A stretch of DNA of 36,205 nucleotides. Source: Candidatus Methanoperedens sp. (GTDB taxonomy: Archaea; Halobacteriota; Methanosarcinia; Methanosarcinales; Methanoperedenaceae). Made by a program: the position numbers and the translations under genes. How positions within the stretch are numbered: position 1 is the stretch's first letter; each line of letters starts with the position of its first letter. The DNA is taken from positions 1-36,205 of the forward strand of contig VEPM01000041.1 in assembly GCA_012026795.1 (NCBI GenBank). Reading direction: 5' to 3'. This document shows positions 6,527-15,115 of the stretch, in pieces. The notes beneath the pieces were generated by a model that was not told the DNA's origin, did no database searches, and was given only the letters and a program-made list of their open reading frames with translations.

Positions 6527-8671
6527 ATGACAGGCTGGATAGATTCTATTTCAGGAAAAAAGCAAATTTTATTCTCCAAACACCGTTTTCATTATTTTAT
6601 CTTTTTAATACTTTCCTTGGCGCTGGTCATGGACTTTTTCTCTCCGGGTTACATTTTAACCCTGGATATGATATTTACCCCTGATACTTTTCGAATATCG
6701 GATTCATTTTACGGATTGAGCAATCAATATTCTACTTTGCCTCTGTATGCATTTCTTGATCTCATAGGTATTTTTCTCTCAAATGAAATAATTCAAAAAT
6801 TGATTTTTTTCCTTGTCTTTTTTGTTTCAGGTGTCTCAATGTACAAACTCTGTCCTGAAGAATGGGGAATAGGAAGATATTTTGCTGGCTTTCTGTACAT
6901 GATCAATCCTTTTATCTATGTCAGGTTCCTGGCAGGTCACTGGCTGATCCTGCTTGCTTACGCGATCTCACCAATAGTTATTAAATCCTTCATGGATTTT
7001 TTCAAGAACCCTTCTACTAAAAGATCATTATATGCAGCCTTTCTCATAACAGTTGTATTTTTTATTGAGACTCATACGCCATTCCTTTTGTTGATCGTTT
7101 TTGGTATTTTTTATATTATTAAAATTTTTGAATGCGGGAAAAATGCGCAAGAGGTCATTTATATATCAAAAAGATCGCTCTTGATCGGTTTATCCCTGCT
7201 GTTGCTTAACTCGTACTGGCTTATCCCGAATTTTACAGGAAATAACACTCCTCTTGGTGAGATCACAAACTCCGATCTTTATCTTTTTACAACCAAACAT
7301 GATATCAACTTCAACACTCTCTTTACAACATCCTCCATGTACGGCTTCTGGCGCGGCGGCTACCTGTATACAAAAGATTTGCTGCCGTACTGGTACCTCT
7401 TTTTCATCTTCATATTATTTCTTGCAGTTCATGGTTTCACTTTAAACTACAGGCATCCGGAGTATGGGGTCTATGTCAGGTCATTCGGAATAGTTGCTGT
7501 CCTGTCGGCATTGCTTGCCACAGGTATTTCCGGCCCACTCGGAAGCGCATTCGAATTTCTTTTTAACAACATATTCCTTTTTAAAGGATTCAGGGAACCC
7601 CAGAAATTTGTGGCGCTTCTTGTAATGGCTTACGCATATCTCGGAGGTCTGGGAGTTGCAGAGCTGGAAAAGATTATAAAAGCAAAAAGTTCAGGAAGCA
7701 ACGTATATAATAACGTTAATAAATTCGGGACATGGCTCCTGATCGCTCTTGCAATTTCGACTCCTTTCATTTATTCCTACACTATATTTGATGGCTTCCA
7801 GGGCCAGCTTAAAACCACTGATTATCCGAAAGACTGGTACGCTGTGAACGATTACCTTAATGAGGATAAACAGGATTTTAATATATTGTTCATGCCATGG
7901 CACCTTTATATGGACTTCAAGTGGCTTCCAACACCCCAGAAACGCATTGCAAATCCGGCAAGCATCTTTTTTGATCAGCCTGTGATGCAGGGGGAAAATA
8001 TGGAGGCCGGACTGATCTATAGTTCTTCTTCAAACCCGGTTACAGATTACATCGAGTTCCTGTTATGGAAGAAAGATAAAATAGAGAATTTCGGTGAACT
8101 TGTTGCGCCGCTCAATGTGAAATATATAATTCTTACAAAAGAAGTTGATTATGGACAATATGATTTTCTTTATAAACAAAGGGATCTGGAGCTGGTAAAG
8201 GACACTGAAAATCTTATAGTTTTCAGGAACATGTATCCGGTCTCCAAATTTTACGAGGCAGATAGGGTGATCACCATAAAAGGCTGGGAGGATTTACTTG
8301 ATTTGAGCAGGACCCGGGACATAACTTCATTTGCTATTGTGATAGGGAATGAAACAAATATAGAATCATCGACAGGGCAGGCTCTTAATTATTCTATTGA
8401 CTATCCTGCCAGGTATTTACTCGATCGGCCTTCGAAACGCTATATTGTTTTTTCCCGGGGGTATTCAGAAGACTGGAAGCTTGAAGGAAAGCCTCCTTTT
8501 GCGAACTTTGGAGTAACGAACGCTTATGATACTTCCGGGGTCATAGAGAATATTATATATTATGAAAGATTTAATATTTATTTAATTGGATATATTGTTT
8601 CAGGGATTGCATTCATATTTTTGATGATCTTATATTTTAATGAAAAAATCCGCAAAAGAGTTGGCTTATAG
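6527..8671 (+). CDS. Large GT-C-like multi-pass membrane protein
   Basis: A 714-residue protein with about ten hydrophobic segments in residues 20-410, a soluble region of about 270 residues, and a final transmembrane segment close to the C-terminus (YLIGYIVSGIAFIFLMILYF). This plan, multi-pass N-terminal part and large extracellular C-terminal part, fits GT-C glycosyltransferases or YfhO-like proteins that use lipid-linked sugars at the cell surface. An acidic pair is not clearly placed in the first loop, so the catalytic Asp cannot be named. The gene converges with a polysaccharide flippase with 1 bp between stops, which supports a role in surface glycan or lipoglycan assembly. The start at ATG 6527 has no strong ribosome binding site; GTAGAGCAG lies about 10 nt upstream. 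The precise reaction is unknown. Confidence 0.65.
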   Translation: MTGWIDSISGKKQILFSKHRFHYFIFLILSLALVMDFFSPGYILTLDMIFTPDTFRISDSFYGLSNQYSTLPLYAFLDLIGIFLSNEIIQKLIFFLVFFVSGVSMYKLCPEEWGIGRYFAGFLYMINPFIYVRFLAGHWLILLAYAISPIVIKSFMDFFKNPSTKRSLYAAFLITVVFFIETHTPFLLLIVFGIFYIIKIFECGKNAQEVIYISKRSLLIGLSLLLLNSYWLIPNFTGNNTPLGEITNSDLYLFTTKHDINFNTLFTTSSMYGFWRGGYLYTKDLLPYWYLFFIFILFLAVHGFTLNYRHPEYGVYVRSFGIVAVLSALLATGISGPLGSAFEFLFNNIFLFKGFREPQKFVALLVMAYAYLGGLGVAELEKIIKAKSSGSNVYNNVNKFGTWLLIALAISTPFIYSYTIFDGFQGQLKTTDYPKDWYAVNDYLNEDKQDFNILFMPWHLYMDFKWLPTPQKRIANPASIFFDQPVMQGENMEAGLIYSSSSNPVTDYIEFLLWKKDKIENFGELVAPLNVKYIILTKEVDYGQYDFLYKQRDLELVKDTENLIVFRNMYPVSKFYEADRVITIKGWEDLLDLSRTRDITSFAIVIGNETNIESSTGQALNYSIDYPARYLLDRPSKRYIVFSRGYSEDWKLEGKPPFANFGVTNAYDTSGVIENIIYYERFNIYLIGYIVSGIAFIFLMILYFNEKIRKRVGL

Positions 8672-8672
8672 C

Positions 8673-9908
8673 TTATCTTTTTTCAGAGAACCACACACCA
8701 ACGAGCATTATTCCCATCAAGGCGAAAAGTATCCTGACAACAGTTAATGAACTGTCATGAAACAGGGAAATCAATACAACTTCCAGGACAGAAACAGCAC
8801 CCAGGATATACAAAAACCTGTATTTGCGTGTTGCAAGGTCATAGAAAACAAAGGTGTTTGCAAGTGAGAAAAAAGCCGTACCTGCTGCAAAATAAACAAG
8901 AAGATTGTTGATCTTTGCGAATTCAGGACCGAATAATAGTTTTATAATGAAATCCGGGGCAAATATGAATAATGCAACAATAAAAAACGATATGCTACCT
9001 GTATACAATAGACTATTCCTGAGTAAATTACTTCCATTATGATTTTTTTGATCCATAACGGTTGCTTTTGGGAACATGACCATTGCGATAGGCGTGGTGA
9101 CAAATAATATGATTTTCCCCAGAAGTCCTGCTGCGGCATAGTATCCCGCTTCTTCGTTGCTCAGATAGTGTTTTACGATGAGCATATCCGCATTTGTCAC
9201 GAAAGTAAGCCCGATGGTTGCCAGAAGTACCACCATCGAGTAATTAAATAACCTGATATTTCCATTCACTTCTTTACTTTCTTTTAGAAAGCCTAATGGC
9301 GTAAAAGCAAGTAAGAGCGCCAGAAGCGATCCAATGAACAATGCAAGTAATGCGCCGTTCACCCCAAAGCCGAAATAAACCAGGATAAACCCGGAAAGCA
9401 ACTTGAATAAAGTTCCTGCAACGCTGTTAATTCCCATATGTCCGAACATTTGCATACCCTGTAAAGTGCCGATCAATACTGGTGCGAGAAAGGAAATAAA
9501 TAATAAAATAGATAAAATAAAAAAATACACATTTGAATTTATTTTCAGGAAATCCGCTATGTAAATACTCAAAATAAAGAACAGGACAGATACCGGTAAT
9601 GCTATAAGAGTAAGTTTGCGGAATACATACTTTAACAGGTATTTTATTTTTTCAGGCTCAGAGCTGTGATCTGACACCAGTTTTGCTACAGATGTCTGGA
9701 TCGTGGATGAAGGTACGGACATTATATAGAGCAGCGCTACAAGCGAACTATAAATTCCATAATCTGATGGTCCGAGCATTCTTCCAACATAAAGCTGGAA
9801 TAAATAATTCAATAATCCTGCTATAACAGAAGCTACAAACAGGACACTGCTGTGTTTTAAAAGTTCATTACTTTTAAAAAGCTTGATAAAATTCATAAAG
9901 TGATACAT
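8673..9908 (-). CDS. Polysaccharide / oligosaccharide flippase (MATE-like)
   Basis: About 411 residues with 11-12 predicted transmembrane segments and the N-terminal pattern SVLFVASVIAGLLNYLFQLY...GRMLGPSDYGIYSSL that is typical of the Wzx/RfbX polysaccharide exporter family. It would move a lipid-linked glycan across the membrane. The open frame extends to 9992, but a TATA-like stretch (TATATATTAC on the minus strand, about 9962-9976) lies inside that extension, so a start near 9908 was chosen: AGGA stands 4-5 nt before that ATG and a further ATG follows at 9896. The promoter faces away from the HdrD-like gene. Pairing with the GT-C-like protein suggests a shared surface-glycan function. Confidence 0.8.
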   Translation of the reverse strand: MYHFMNFIKLFKSNELLKHSSVLFVASVIAGLLNYLFQLYVGRMLGPSDYGIYSSLVALLYIMSVPSSTIQTSVAKLVSDHSSEPEKIKYLLKYVFRKLTLIALPVSVLFFILSIYIADFLKINSNVYFFILSILLFISFLAPVLIGTLQGMQMFGHMGINSVAGTLFKLLSGFILVYFGFGVNGALLALFIGSLLALLLAFTPLGFLKESKEVNGNIRLFNYSMVVLLATIGLTFVTNADMLIVKHYLSNEEAGYYAAAGLLGKIILFVTTPIAMVMFPKATVMDQKNHNGSNLLRNSLLYTGSISFFIVALFIFAPDFIIKLLFGPEFAKINNLLVYFAAGTAFFSLANTFVFYDLATRKYRFLYILGAVSVLEVVLISLFHDSSLTVVRILFALMGIMLVGVWFSEKR

Positions 9909-10036
9909 AAATTCCTGTTCCATGCTTAAATGTTGTTTAAACCTCAACTCCACATAATATAAGTAATATATAGATATATTATCTCTCAGCAACCCGATAC
10001 CACATGAAGCAAAATAGTTAGTAACTATACGAACAA

Positions 10037-10043
10037 TATTTAT
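10037..10043 (+). promoter_or_regulatory. TATA box of a leaderless transcript
   Basis: ATTTATA lies 25-31 nt before ATG 10068. With the usual archaeal spacing of about 25 nt from TATA to transcription start, the RNA would begin at or very near the start codon. There is no ribosome binding site in front of the ATG, which agrees. Confidence 0.55.
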
Positions 10044-10067
10044 AGTTGGGCTAATATACAGAATAAT

Positions 10068-11423
10068 ATGACTAAAAATAAACCAGCAATTTCACTTCAA
10101 AATTTTACCTCAACCCAGCTGATGGAGTACGATGCCTGCACACGATGCGGTGAGTGCGTCAAATACTGTCCAACTTATGAAGGAAGAAATAAAGACCAGG
10201 CTATTGAACCCAGGGATAAAATATTGCGGTGGAGAAAATATGTCGATAGGAGCTATGGATTGAGAGCAAAACTTTTCGGACCTGCAAAGATACCGGATGA
10301 GGAATTGAAGAAATACACAGATGATCTGTATAACTGTACAGTATGCGGTATGTGCGGTACGGTATGCTGTGCGGGAATTAATACGGTCGAACTCTGGGAA
10401 GCAAATCGTGCAAACCTTGTAAAGCGCGGATTTGGCCCGTACGGTAAGCAGAGCCTGTTCCCAAAGCTGATCGGGGAAGGACACAATCCGTATATGAAGC
10501 AGCAAAAAGACCGCCTCGCCTGGATGACGCCTGATATCAGGATAGCCGGGAAATCTGATATTGCATATTTCATTGGCTGCACTGCAGGATACAACCAGCA
10601 GGTGCTCTGCGTCAGCACTGCAAGAATTTTGAACAAGCTCAATGTACCATTCATGGTTCTCGGAGAAGATGAATGGTGCTGCTCTTCAGCACTTATAAGG
10701 ACCGGACAGCAGCATCTCGATGATGTTCCGAAAAAAGCTGCTTTACATAATATCGAGGCATTGAAAGCACGCGGCGCAAAAAGGGTGATATTCGCGTGCG
10801 CAGGATGCTTCAGGGCTTCAAAAATAGACTGGCCTCGCGCCTATGGGAAACCGCTGCCTTTTGAGTCGATCCATATGTCGCAGTTCCTCGCAGAACAGCT
10901 TGATGCCGGGAAGATTAAATGGGAAAAGAGTTTTGATAAAACCGTAACCTATCATGACCCATGCCACCTGGGAAGACATGTCGGCGTATTTGAGGAACCC
11001 AGGAAAGTCCTGAAAAGCATGCCTGGCATCAAACTTGTGGAAATGGAAAGGAATCGCAAAGAACAGAGATGCTGCGGCGCAGGCGGAGGCGTGAAAGCCG
11101 GTATCCCGGACCTTGCACTTGCTGTTGCTAAAGACCGGATGAATGATGCCAGGGCCACTGGTGCCCGGGTATTGATCAGCACATGCCCTTTTTGCAGGCG
11201 CAACCTGCTTGACGGAAGGGACGAACTGAAGATGGACCTGAACGTTGACGATCTTGTGGTTCTTACTGCAAACCTGATGGGTCTTTCCACAGATGTTAAA
11301 CCACCTTTACCGGGTGCGCCAAAAGAGAGCATCAGCGATATGTTCAGGACACAGACCATACCTCCAAAACCGACTGAGCCAAAGAAAGAAGCCCCAAAGG
11401 AAGCACCAGGGAATACGAAATAA
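10068..11423 (+). CDS. HdrD-like Fe-S oxidoreductase (two ferredoxin sites, two CCG domains)
   Basis: A 451-residue soluble protein. Two classical 4Fe-4S sites are complete: C24-C27-C30-C34 ([12 protein letters not shown]) and C90-C93-C96-C100 ([11 protein letters not shown]). Two CCG domains follow, both complete: C171, C204-C205, C244-x-x-C247 and C299, C335-C336, C373-x-x-C376. CCG domains in HdrB and HdrD bind non-cubane [4Fe-4S] clusters that reduce the CoM-S-S-CoB heterodisulfide. The arrangement matches HdrD, but the same plan exists in HdrD-like, GlpC-like and lactate oxidase subunits, and no hdrE or other partner is adjacent. The tail of about 25 residues is rich in Pro, Lys and Glu. 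Electron transfer from a membrane or cytosolic donor is likely; the physiological disulfide or substrate is not shown by the sequence. Confidence 0.8.
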   Translation: MTKNKPAISLQNFTSTQLMEYDACTRCGECVKYCPTYEGRNKDQAIEPRDKILRWRKYVDRSYGLRAKLFGPAKIPDEELKKYTDDLYNCTVCGMCGTVCCAGINTVELWEANRANLVKRGFGPYGKQSLFPKLIGEGHNPYMKQQKDRLAWMTPDIRIAGKSDIAYFIGCTAGYNQQVLCVSTARILNKLNVPFMVLGEDEWCCSSALIRTGQQHLDDVPKKAALHNIEALKARGAKRVIFACAGCFRASKIDWPRAYGKPLPFESIHMSQFLAEQLDAGKIKWEKSFDKTVTYHDPCHLGRHVGVFEEPRKVLKSMPGIKLVEMERNRKEQRCCGAGGGVKAGIPDLALAVAKDRMNDARATGARVLISTCPFCRRNLLDGRDELKMDLNVDDLVVLTANLMGLSTDVKPPLPGAPKESISDMFRTQTIPPKPTEPKKEAPKEAPGNTK

Positions 11424-11430
11424 AACTAAT

Positions 11431-11616
11431 TCACTTATCCGGAATTTCTGCCAGCTTCAATCCTGCCAGTCCCATTATAATAATAAATAACAGCAATGAA
11501 GCCGTATATCCGAATCCTGCTGATGATTTCAGTAATATTTTTGATGCAGCGATCAAAATAATAAAAATCACAACTGACACAAGCGCGAGTGTGATCTCCA
11601 GGGATTTTTTATTCAT
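11431..11616 (-). CDS. Small two-helix membrane protein downstream of serA
   Basis: A 61-residue protein with two hydrophobic helices, about residues 7-29 and 36-55, separated by a short Lys/Ser/Gly turn. Its ATG overlaps the serA stop by 4 bp (ATGA), a usual sign of translational coupling, so it is likely a real gene. It is convergent with the HdrD-like gene, with 7 bp between the stops. No family is recognised and no function is suggested. Confidence 0.55.
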   Translation of the reverse strand: MNKKSLEITLALVSVVIFIILIAASKILLKSSAGFGYTASLLLFIIIMGLAGLKLAEIPDK

Positions 11617-13184
11617 AGCACCACAAGTTTTGCATCAATTATACCTGAGACGGCTTTAATATCATCCAGTATCGCTTCATCTACTTCGCTATCGATGTTC
11701 AGCACCATAATAGCTTCACCTCCCGCCGTTATCCGGCCAACCTGCATTCCTGCGATATTGATCTTGTTCTTTCCAAGTATCATGCAGCACGGCCCGATGA
11801 TGTTGGGGTGGTCTTCGTGTCTTGCAACTATCATATATTTTGAAGGAACCACATCGATCCGGTATTCGTCGATCTGAACTATGCGCGACTCTTTTCCAAC
11901 GATGGTACCGCTTACGATTTTTTCTTCCCCTTTCTTCGTCAGTTTCACTGCGATCTGGCTGGAATATCCCTGATTCGTCTTGGATTTGCTTTCTATTATC
12001 TTTATCTTTCGCTCTTTTGCTATGGTCGGGGCATTTACGTAATTAACCCCGGGGCCAAGAACAGGTTCAAGCAGGCCTTTTAATACTGCAAGTGTTAAAG
12101 GCGCCACATTATGCTCTGCGATTTCACCGCAGTATGAAATTTCTACTTTTTCGTAATTGCTCCCGATAAGATACATACAGAGCTTCCCGATTTTCTCCGC
12201 AAGAGGGAAATATGGTTCAAGAACCTGCATGGCATCGGGTTTTATATATGGCATGTTGATGGCGTTTTTCACAGGGAGACCTTTCAGGGAATTGACTATC
12301 TGTTCGGCGACTGAGATGGCAACGTTGATCTGGGCTTCTTCTGTGGAAGCTCCAAGGTGCGGCGTCATAATAACGCGCTCAAGTTCGATAAGAGGGCTGT
12401 CAAAAGGCGGCTCTTTCACGAAAACATCGATCGCAGCACCGCTTACGATGCCATCTTTGATTGCTTTTGCAAGCGCTTCTTCATTAATGATGCCTCCTCT
12501 TGCGCAGTTTATAATGCGTGCCCCCTTCTTCATAACAGCGAAATCCTTTGTGCTGATAAGATCCTTTGTCTCTTTTGTGAGGGGTGTATGTACAGTAATA
12601 TAATCTGCCCGTTTAACGATGTCTATGACAGTTGTAAGCTCAACACCAAGTTCATTAGCCCTCTCAGGAGAGATGAAAGGGTCATAAGCTAATATATTCA
12701 TCTCCATTCCCTGGGCGCGTTTTGCGACTTCTGCCCCGATCCTTCCAAGTCCCACAACCCCGAGTGTTTTTCCCCTGACCTCAACACCCATGAATTTTTT
12801 CCTGTCCCATTTTTTGGCTTTCAGGGACGCATTTGCCTGAGGAATGTTCCTTGACATCGCCATCATCATGGCTACCGTATGCTCAGCTGCTGAAATGGTA
12901 TTGCCCTCTGGCGCATTAACTACGATTATTCCCCGTTCCGTGGCTGCACTAACATCAATATTATCCACACCGACGCCGGCTCTCCCTATGATTTTTAATT
13001 TTTTGCCTGCATTTATGACATCTTTTGTAACCTGTGTTTCGCTGCGGACAATGAGGGCTTCATAATTACCGATCTTTGCGATCAGTTCATCGGGCTTAAG
13101 GCCGGTTGCAATATCAACATCAAATTCTTTTTTCAATATCTCGACACCCTGGTCGGATATGGGGTCGCTTACAAGTATCTTCAA
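11613..13184 (-). CDS. serA: D-3-phosphoglycerate dehydrogenase
   Basis: Catalyses oxidation of 3-phosphoglycerate to 3-phosphohydroxypyruvate with NAD, the first step of serine synthesis. The Rossmann motif is VVGLGRIG, and the catalytic triad of the 2-hydroxyacid dehydrogenases is present: Arg in ARGG (R229), Glu in KEPP (E258) and His in TPHLGAST (H276). After the catalytic domain come the intervening (ASB-like) domain and a C-terminal ACT domain (MIVARHEDHPNIIGP...), so this is the long form of about 525 residues. The open frame begins at GTG 13193, but TTG 13184 is preferred: GGTGAT, a strong ribosome binding site, stands just upstream and it gives the usual start MKILVSD. The ACT domain often senses serine in this family. 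A small membrane gene follows with a 4-bp overlap. Confidence 0.93.
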   Translation of the reverse strand: MKILVSDPISDQGVEILKKEFDVDIATGLKPDELIAKIGNYEALIVRSETQVTKDVINAGKKLKIIGRAGVGVDNIDVSAATERGIIVVNAPEGNTISAAEHTVAMMMAMSRNIPQANASLKAKKWDRKKFMGVEVRGKTLGVVGLGRIGAEVAKRAQGMEMNILAYDPFISPERANELGVELTTVIDIVKRADYITVHTPLTKETKDLISTKDFAVMKKGARIINCARGGIINEEALAKAIKDGIVSGAAIDVFVKEPPFDSPLIELERVIMTPHLGASTEEAQINVAISVAEQIVNSLKGLPVKNAINMPYIKPDAMQVLEPYFPLAEKIGKLCMYLIGSNYEKVEISYCGEIAEHNVAPLTLAVLKGLLEPVLGPGVNYVNAPTIAKERKIKIIESKSKTNQGYSSQIAVKLTKKGEEKIVSGTIVGKESRIVQIDEYRIDVVPSKYMIVARHEDHPNIIGPCCMILGKNKINIAGMQVGRITAGGEAIMVLNIDSEVDEAILDDIKAVSGIIDAKLVVL

Positions 13185-13279
13185 GATTATCACCAGATAA
13201 ATCGGTCTAATAAGACTATAAGCATTTCAGCTTTTCGTTAAAGCTTAGATATTTCAGCTTTGAAGGTTAAAAGAAAGCC

Positions 13280-13990
13280 ATGTCAAATCCTCCAACAATC
13301 AGGGATGATGGAAAATCCGCAAGACCATTTGTTTTTATTAACGCGGCCATGAGCGCTGACGGGAAAATTGCCACAATTGAACGCAGGCAGACCCGGATAT
13401 CAGGAAGCCTGGATTTTGACCGCATGGATGAACTCAGGGCATCAGCAGATGCCATTATGGTGGGAATCGGCACTGTGCTTTCTGATAATCCAAGCCTTAC
13501 TGTGAAATCAAAAAACAGGAAGGAGAGGAGGCTTGCCACAGGACTTTCGGAAAATCCTATCAGAATAGTTGTTGACAGCCTGGCAAGAACACCGGTTGAT
13601 GCGGATATCTTTAAAAAGGGTGAAGGCAAACGCTTAATCGCTGTTTCCGAAAGTGCGCCTGCCGAAAAAATCCGGAGGCTTTCAAAGCTTGCCGACATAA
13701 TTTGTATCGGGAAAAAGGACGTTGATCTTGCCAGGCTTCTTTTTGAATTGAAGAACCGGGGTATCAACCGCCTTATGGTCGAAGGGGGCGCGACCCTCAA
13801 CTGGGGGTTGATTTCAAATGGGCTTGTGGATAAGATATATACTTTTGTCGGGAATATCATAATCGGAGGCAAAACAGCCCCGACACTGGTGGATGGTGAA
13901 GGATACGCATCTGGTTTTTGCAGGCTTGCCCTTATATCCTGCGAGAAAATGGGAGATGGGATTCTTATAAAATGGAAAGTCATTTTGTAG
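13280..13990 (+). CDS. arfC: 2,5-diamino-6-ribosylaminopyrimidinone 5'-phosphate reductase
   Basis: A 236-residue member of the RibD C-terminal domain family. Archaea reduce the ribosyl side chain of the riboflavin precursor before deamination, using NADPH, and this stand-alone enzyme does that step. Family hallmarks are FVFINAAMSADGKIA near the N-terminus, the TRISGSLDFDRMDELRASADAIMVGIGTVLSDNPSLT stretch (listed by its parts: DAIMVGIGTV and SDNPSLT), and VEGGATLNWGLIS late in the protein. There is no deaminase domain, as expected in archaea. It stands alone with a TTAAA-containing A+T stretch and an AAGAAAG before the ATG. A long open frame on the opposite strand is only its shadow. Confidence 0.88.
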   Translation: MSNPPTIRDDGKSARPFVFINAAMSADGKIATIERRQTRISGSLDFDRMDELRASADAIMVGIGTVLSDNPSLTVKSKNRKERRLATGLSENPIRIVVDSLARTPVDADIFKKGEGKRLIAVSESAPAEKIRRLSKLADIICIGKKDVDLARLLFELKNRGINRLMVEGGATLNWGLISNGLVDKIYTFVGNIIIGGKTAPTLVDGEGYASGFCRLALISCEKMGDGILIKWKVIL

Positions 13991-14000
13991 AGTAGTAACC

Positions 14001-14027
14001 TTTAATATCATTTACGTCAATTGTAAA
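14001..14027 (+). promoter_or_regulatory. TATA box with overlapping inverted repeat before the BlaI-type gene
   Basis: TTTAATAT at about 14001-14008 is placed 24-30 nt before ATG 14031, suiting a leaderless transcript. Between it and the ATG is TTTAC (14011-14015), 7 nt, GTAAA (14023-14027), an inverted repeat of the kind BlaI/MecI dimers bind (their sites contain TACA/TGTA half-sites). Autoregulation by the gene that follows is a plausible inference. Confidence 0.45.
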
Positions 14028-14030
14028 CAC

Positions 14031-14390
14031 ATGGTTAAGCTCGATCAAATCAACATTTCAAATGACGGCCTCACTAAATTTTTCAGTCCCATAGAGGCTG
14101 CAATACTCCGGGCATTGTGGAGTGAAGGGGAAATGACCACCTCAGAGCTAACAGGAAAGACAAATATCCCGTTGACGAGTGTTGCAGGAACTCTTGACAG
14201 GCTTGTGAAGGCAGGATATACAACGCGGCGAACTGAAATGGTTAATGGAAGAGTAAGATATGTTTATGAACCGGTCCTTTCAGAAGAAGAAGCGGCCAGC
14301 GAGATCACAACAAAAATACTTGACAGCCTGGTACAGGCATTCGGCCCTGTTGCGGTTGAAAACTTTTCAAAATACAGTGATAAAAAATGA
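14031..14390 (+). CDS. BlaI/MecI-type winged-helix repressor
   Basis: A 119-residue protein of the penicillinase-repressor family. The winged helix runs from about residue 19 to 85: EAAILRALWSEGEMTTSEL, then IPLTSVAGTLDRLVKAGYTTRR and a wing with GRVRYVYEPVLS. In bacteria such dimers are cleaved by a membrane metalloprotease after a signal. Here a short membrane metalloprotease follows at once, with a 4-bp overlap (14387-14390), so the repressor/protease pairing is kept, although no penicillin-sensing domain is seen. The likely targets are its own operon and perhaps htpX. There is no beta-lactam gene nearby, and archaea lack the usual peptidoglycan, so the signal must be something else. Confidence 0.85.
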   Translation: MVKLDQINISNDGLTKFFSPIEAAILRALWSEGEMTTSELTGKTNIPLTSVAGTLDRLVKAGYTTRRTEMVNGRVRYVYEPVLSEEEAASEITTKILDSLVQAFGPVAVENFSKYSDKK

Positions 14391-15061
14391 ATCTATTCGG
14401 TGAAATAAGCTGTTATGGGCAGTGCTTAGGATCATGGGCACCAATTGTAGCTTTTATTGTTATAATATCAATAACATCAATAGCAACGAGCTTGATGTTA
14501 AAGGACCCGAAAAAAAGGCTTCAAACATTTGCTTTTGCGCAGGTTTCGGGGCTAATTGGCGTAGCCTTAACATATTATCTCATGAATTGCAGTGAGATGC
14601 TGTCAATGTATCTCTTTTTAGCTTATGTGGCTATTTCCACAATCCTGATATTTTGTACGCTGCGTTATTATGACAGGCTGATGATAAAACGACTTGAAGC
14701 AAAACCCGCAGGAAGCATTTTGAAATGGACACAGGAATATGTGGATAAGCTTACATCTGCAAAAGTTTATTATTTTGATTCCGCGGTTCCAAAAGCATTT
14801 GCAGCAGGACGTTCGATTTTCATATCAATAGGACTTCTAGAAATATTGGATGATAATGAATTGAAGGCCGTACTGGCGCATGAATCATGGCATATACGGC
14901 ATAATTCCAGAATGCCATTTCTTTCGCGGTTTGCATTAATGGCATTTTCATCCTCCTCCGAGCCTGAAATTGAAGATCAGGCAGATCGTTTTGCAGCCAG
15001 GATCGCAGGACGTGCGGCACTTTTTTCTGCGCGAAATAAGGTTGATAAAGTATTTATCTAA
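14387..15061 (+). CDS. Membrane metalloprotease, M56/M48 type, BlaR1-like core
   Basis: A 224-residue protein with three hydrophobic segments in residues 15-95 and a zinc site HESWH (H165, E166, H169), followed by SEPEIEDQADRFAARIAG, whose Glu (probably E196) would be the third ligand. The lead-in NELKAVLAHE is typical of M48/M56 peptidases. The domain is short and no extracellular sensor is attached. Coupled to the BlaI-type repressor by a 4-bp overlap, it is a good candidate to cleave that repressor. The last codons and the region after the stop are part of a 32-bp tandem duplication, so the C-terminus KVDKVFI is repeated outside the gene. An htpX-like gene follows after 54 bp. Confidence 0.75.
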   Translation: MNLFGEISCYGQCLGSWAPIVAFIVIISITSIATSLMLKDPKKRLQTFAFAQVSGLIGVALTYYLMNCSEMLSMYLFLAYVAISTILIFCTLRYYDRLMIKRLEAKPAGSILKWTQEYVDKLTSAKVYYFDSAVPKAFAAGRSIFISIGLLEILDDNELKAVLAHESWHIRHNSRMPFLSRFALMAFSSSSEPEIEDQADRFAARIAGRAALFSARNKVDKVFI

Positions 15062-15107
15062 GAAAATATAAGGTAGATAAAGTATTTATTTAAGAAAATA
15101 TAAGGAT
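15044..15107. repeat. 32-bp tandem duplication over the protease stop codon
   Basis: Two copies of GATAAAGTATTTAT[C/T]TAAGAAAATATAAGG stand head to tail from 15044 and 15076. The first copy contains the end of the protease gene and its TAA; the second would encode the same last residues and stop. The second copy brings AAGG close to the htpX start (15116). Confidence 0.85.
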
Positions 15108-15115
15108 GATAGAAT

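Noticed and set aside
10110-11359. Three open frames of 131-135 codons antisense to the HdrD-like gene
   Set aside because: They lie entirely inside a gene with complete cysteine motifs and show no family features.
11695-13065. Plus-strand open frames up to 148 codons
   Set aside because: They are shadows of serA.
13267-13983. 238-codon open frame on the minus strand
   Set aside because: It is the antisense of arfC, whose plus-strand product has clear family motifs.
14031-15061. Beta-lactam resistance system
   Set aside because: Only the repressor and protease core are like BlaI/BlaR1; there is no penicillin-binding sensor or beta-lactamase, and archaea lack the target.
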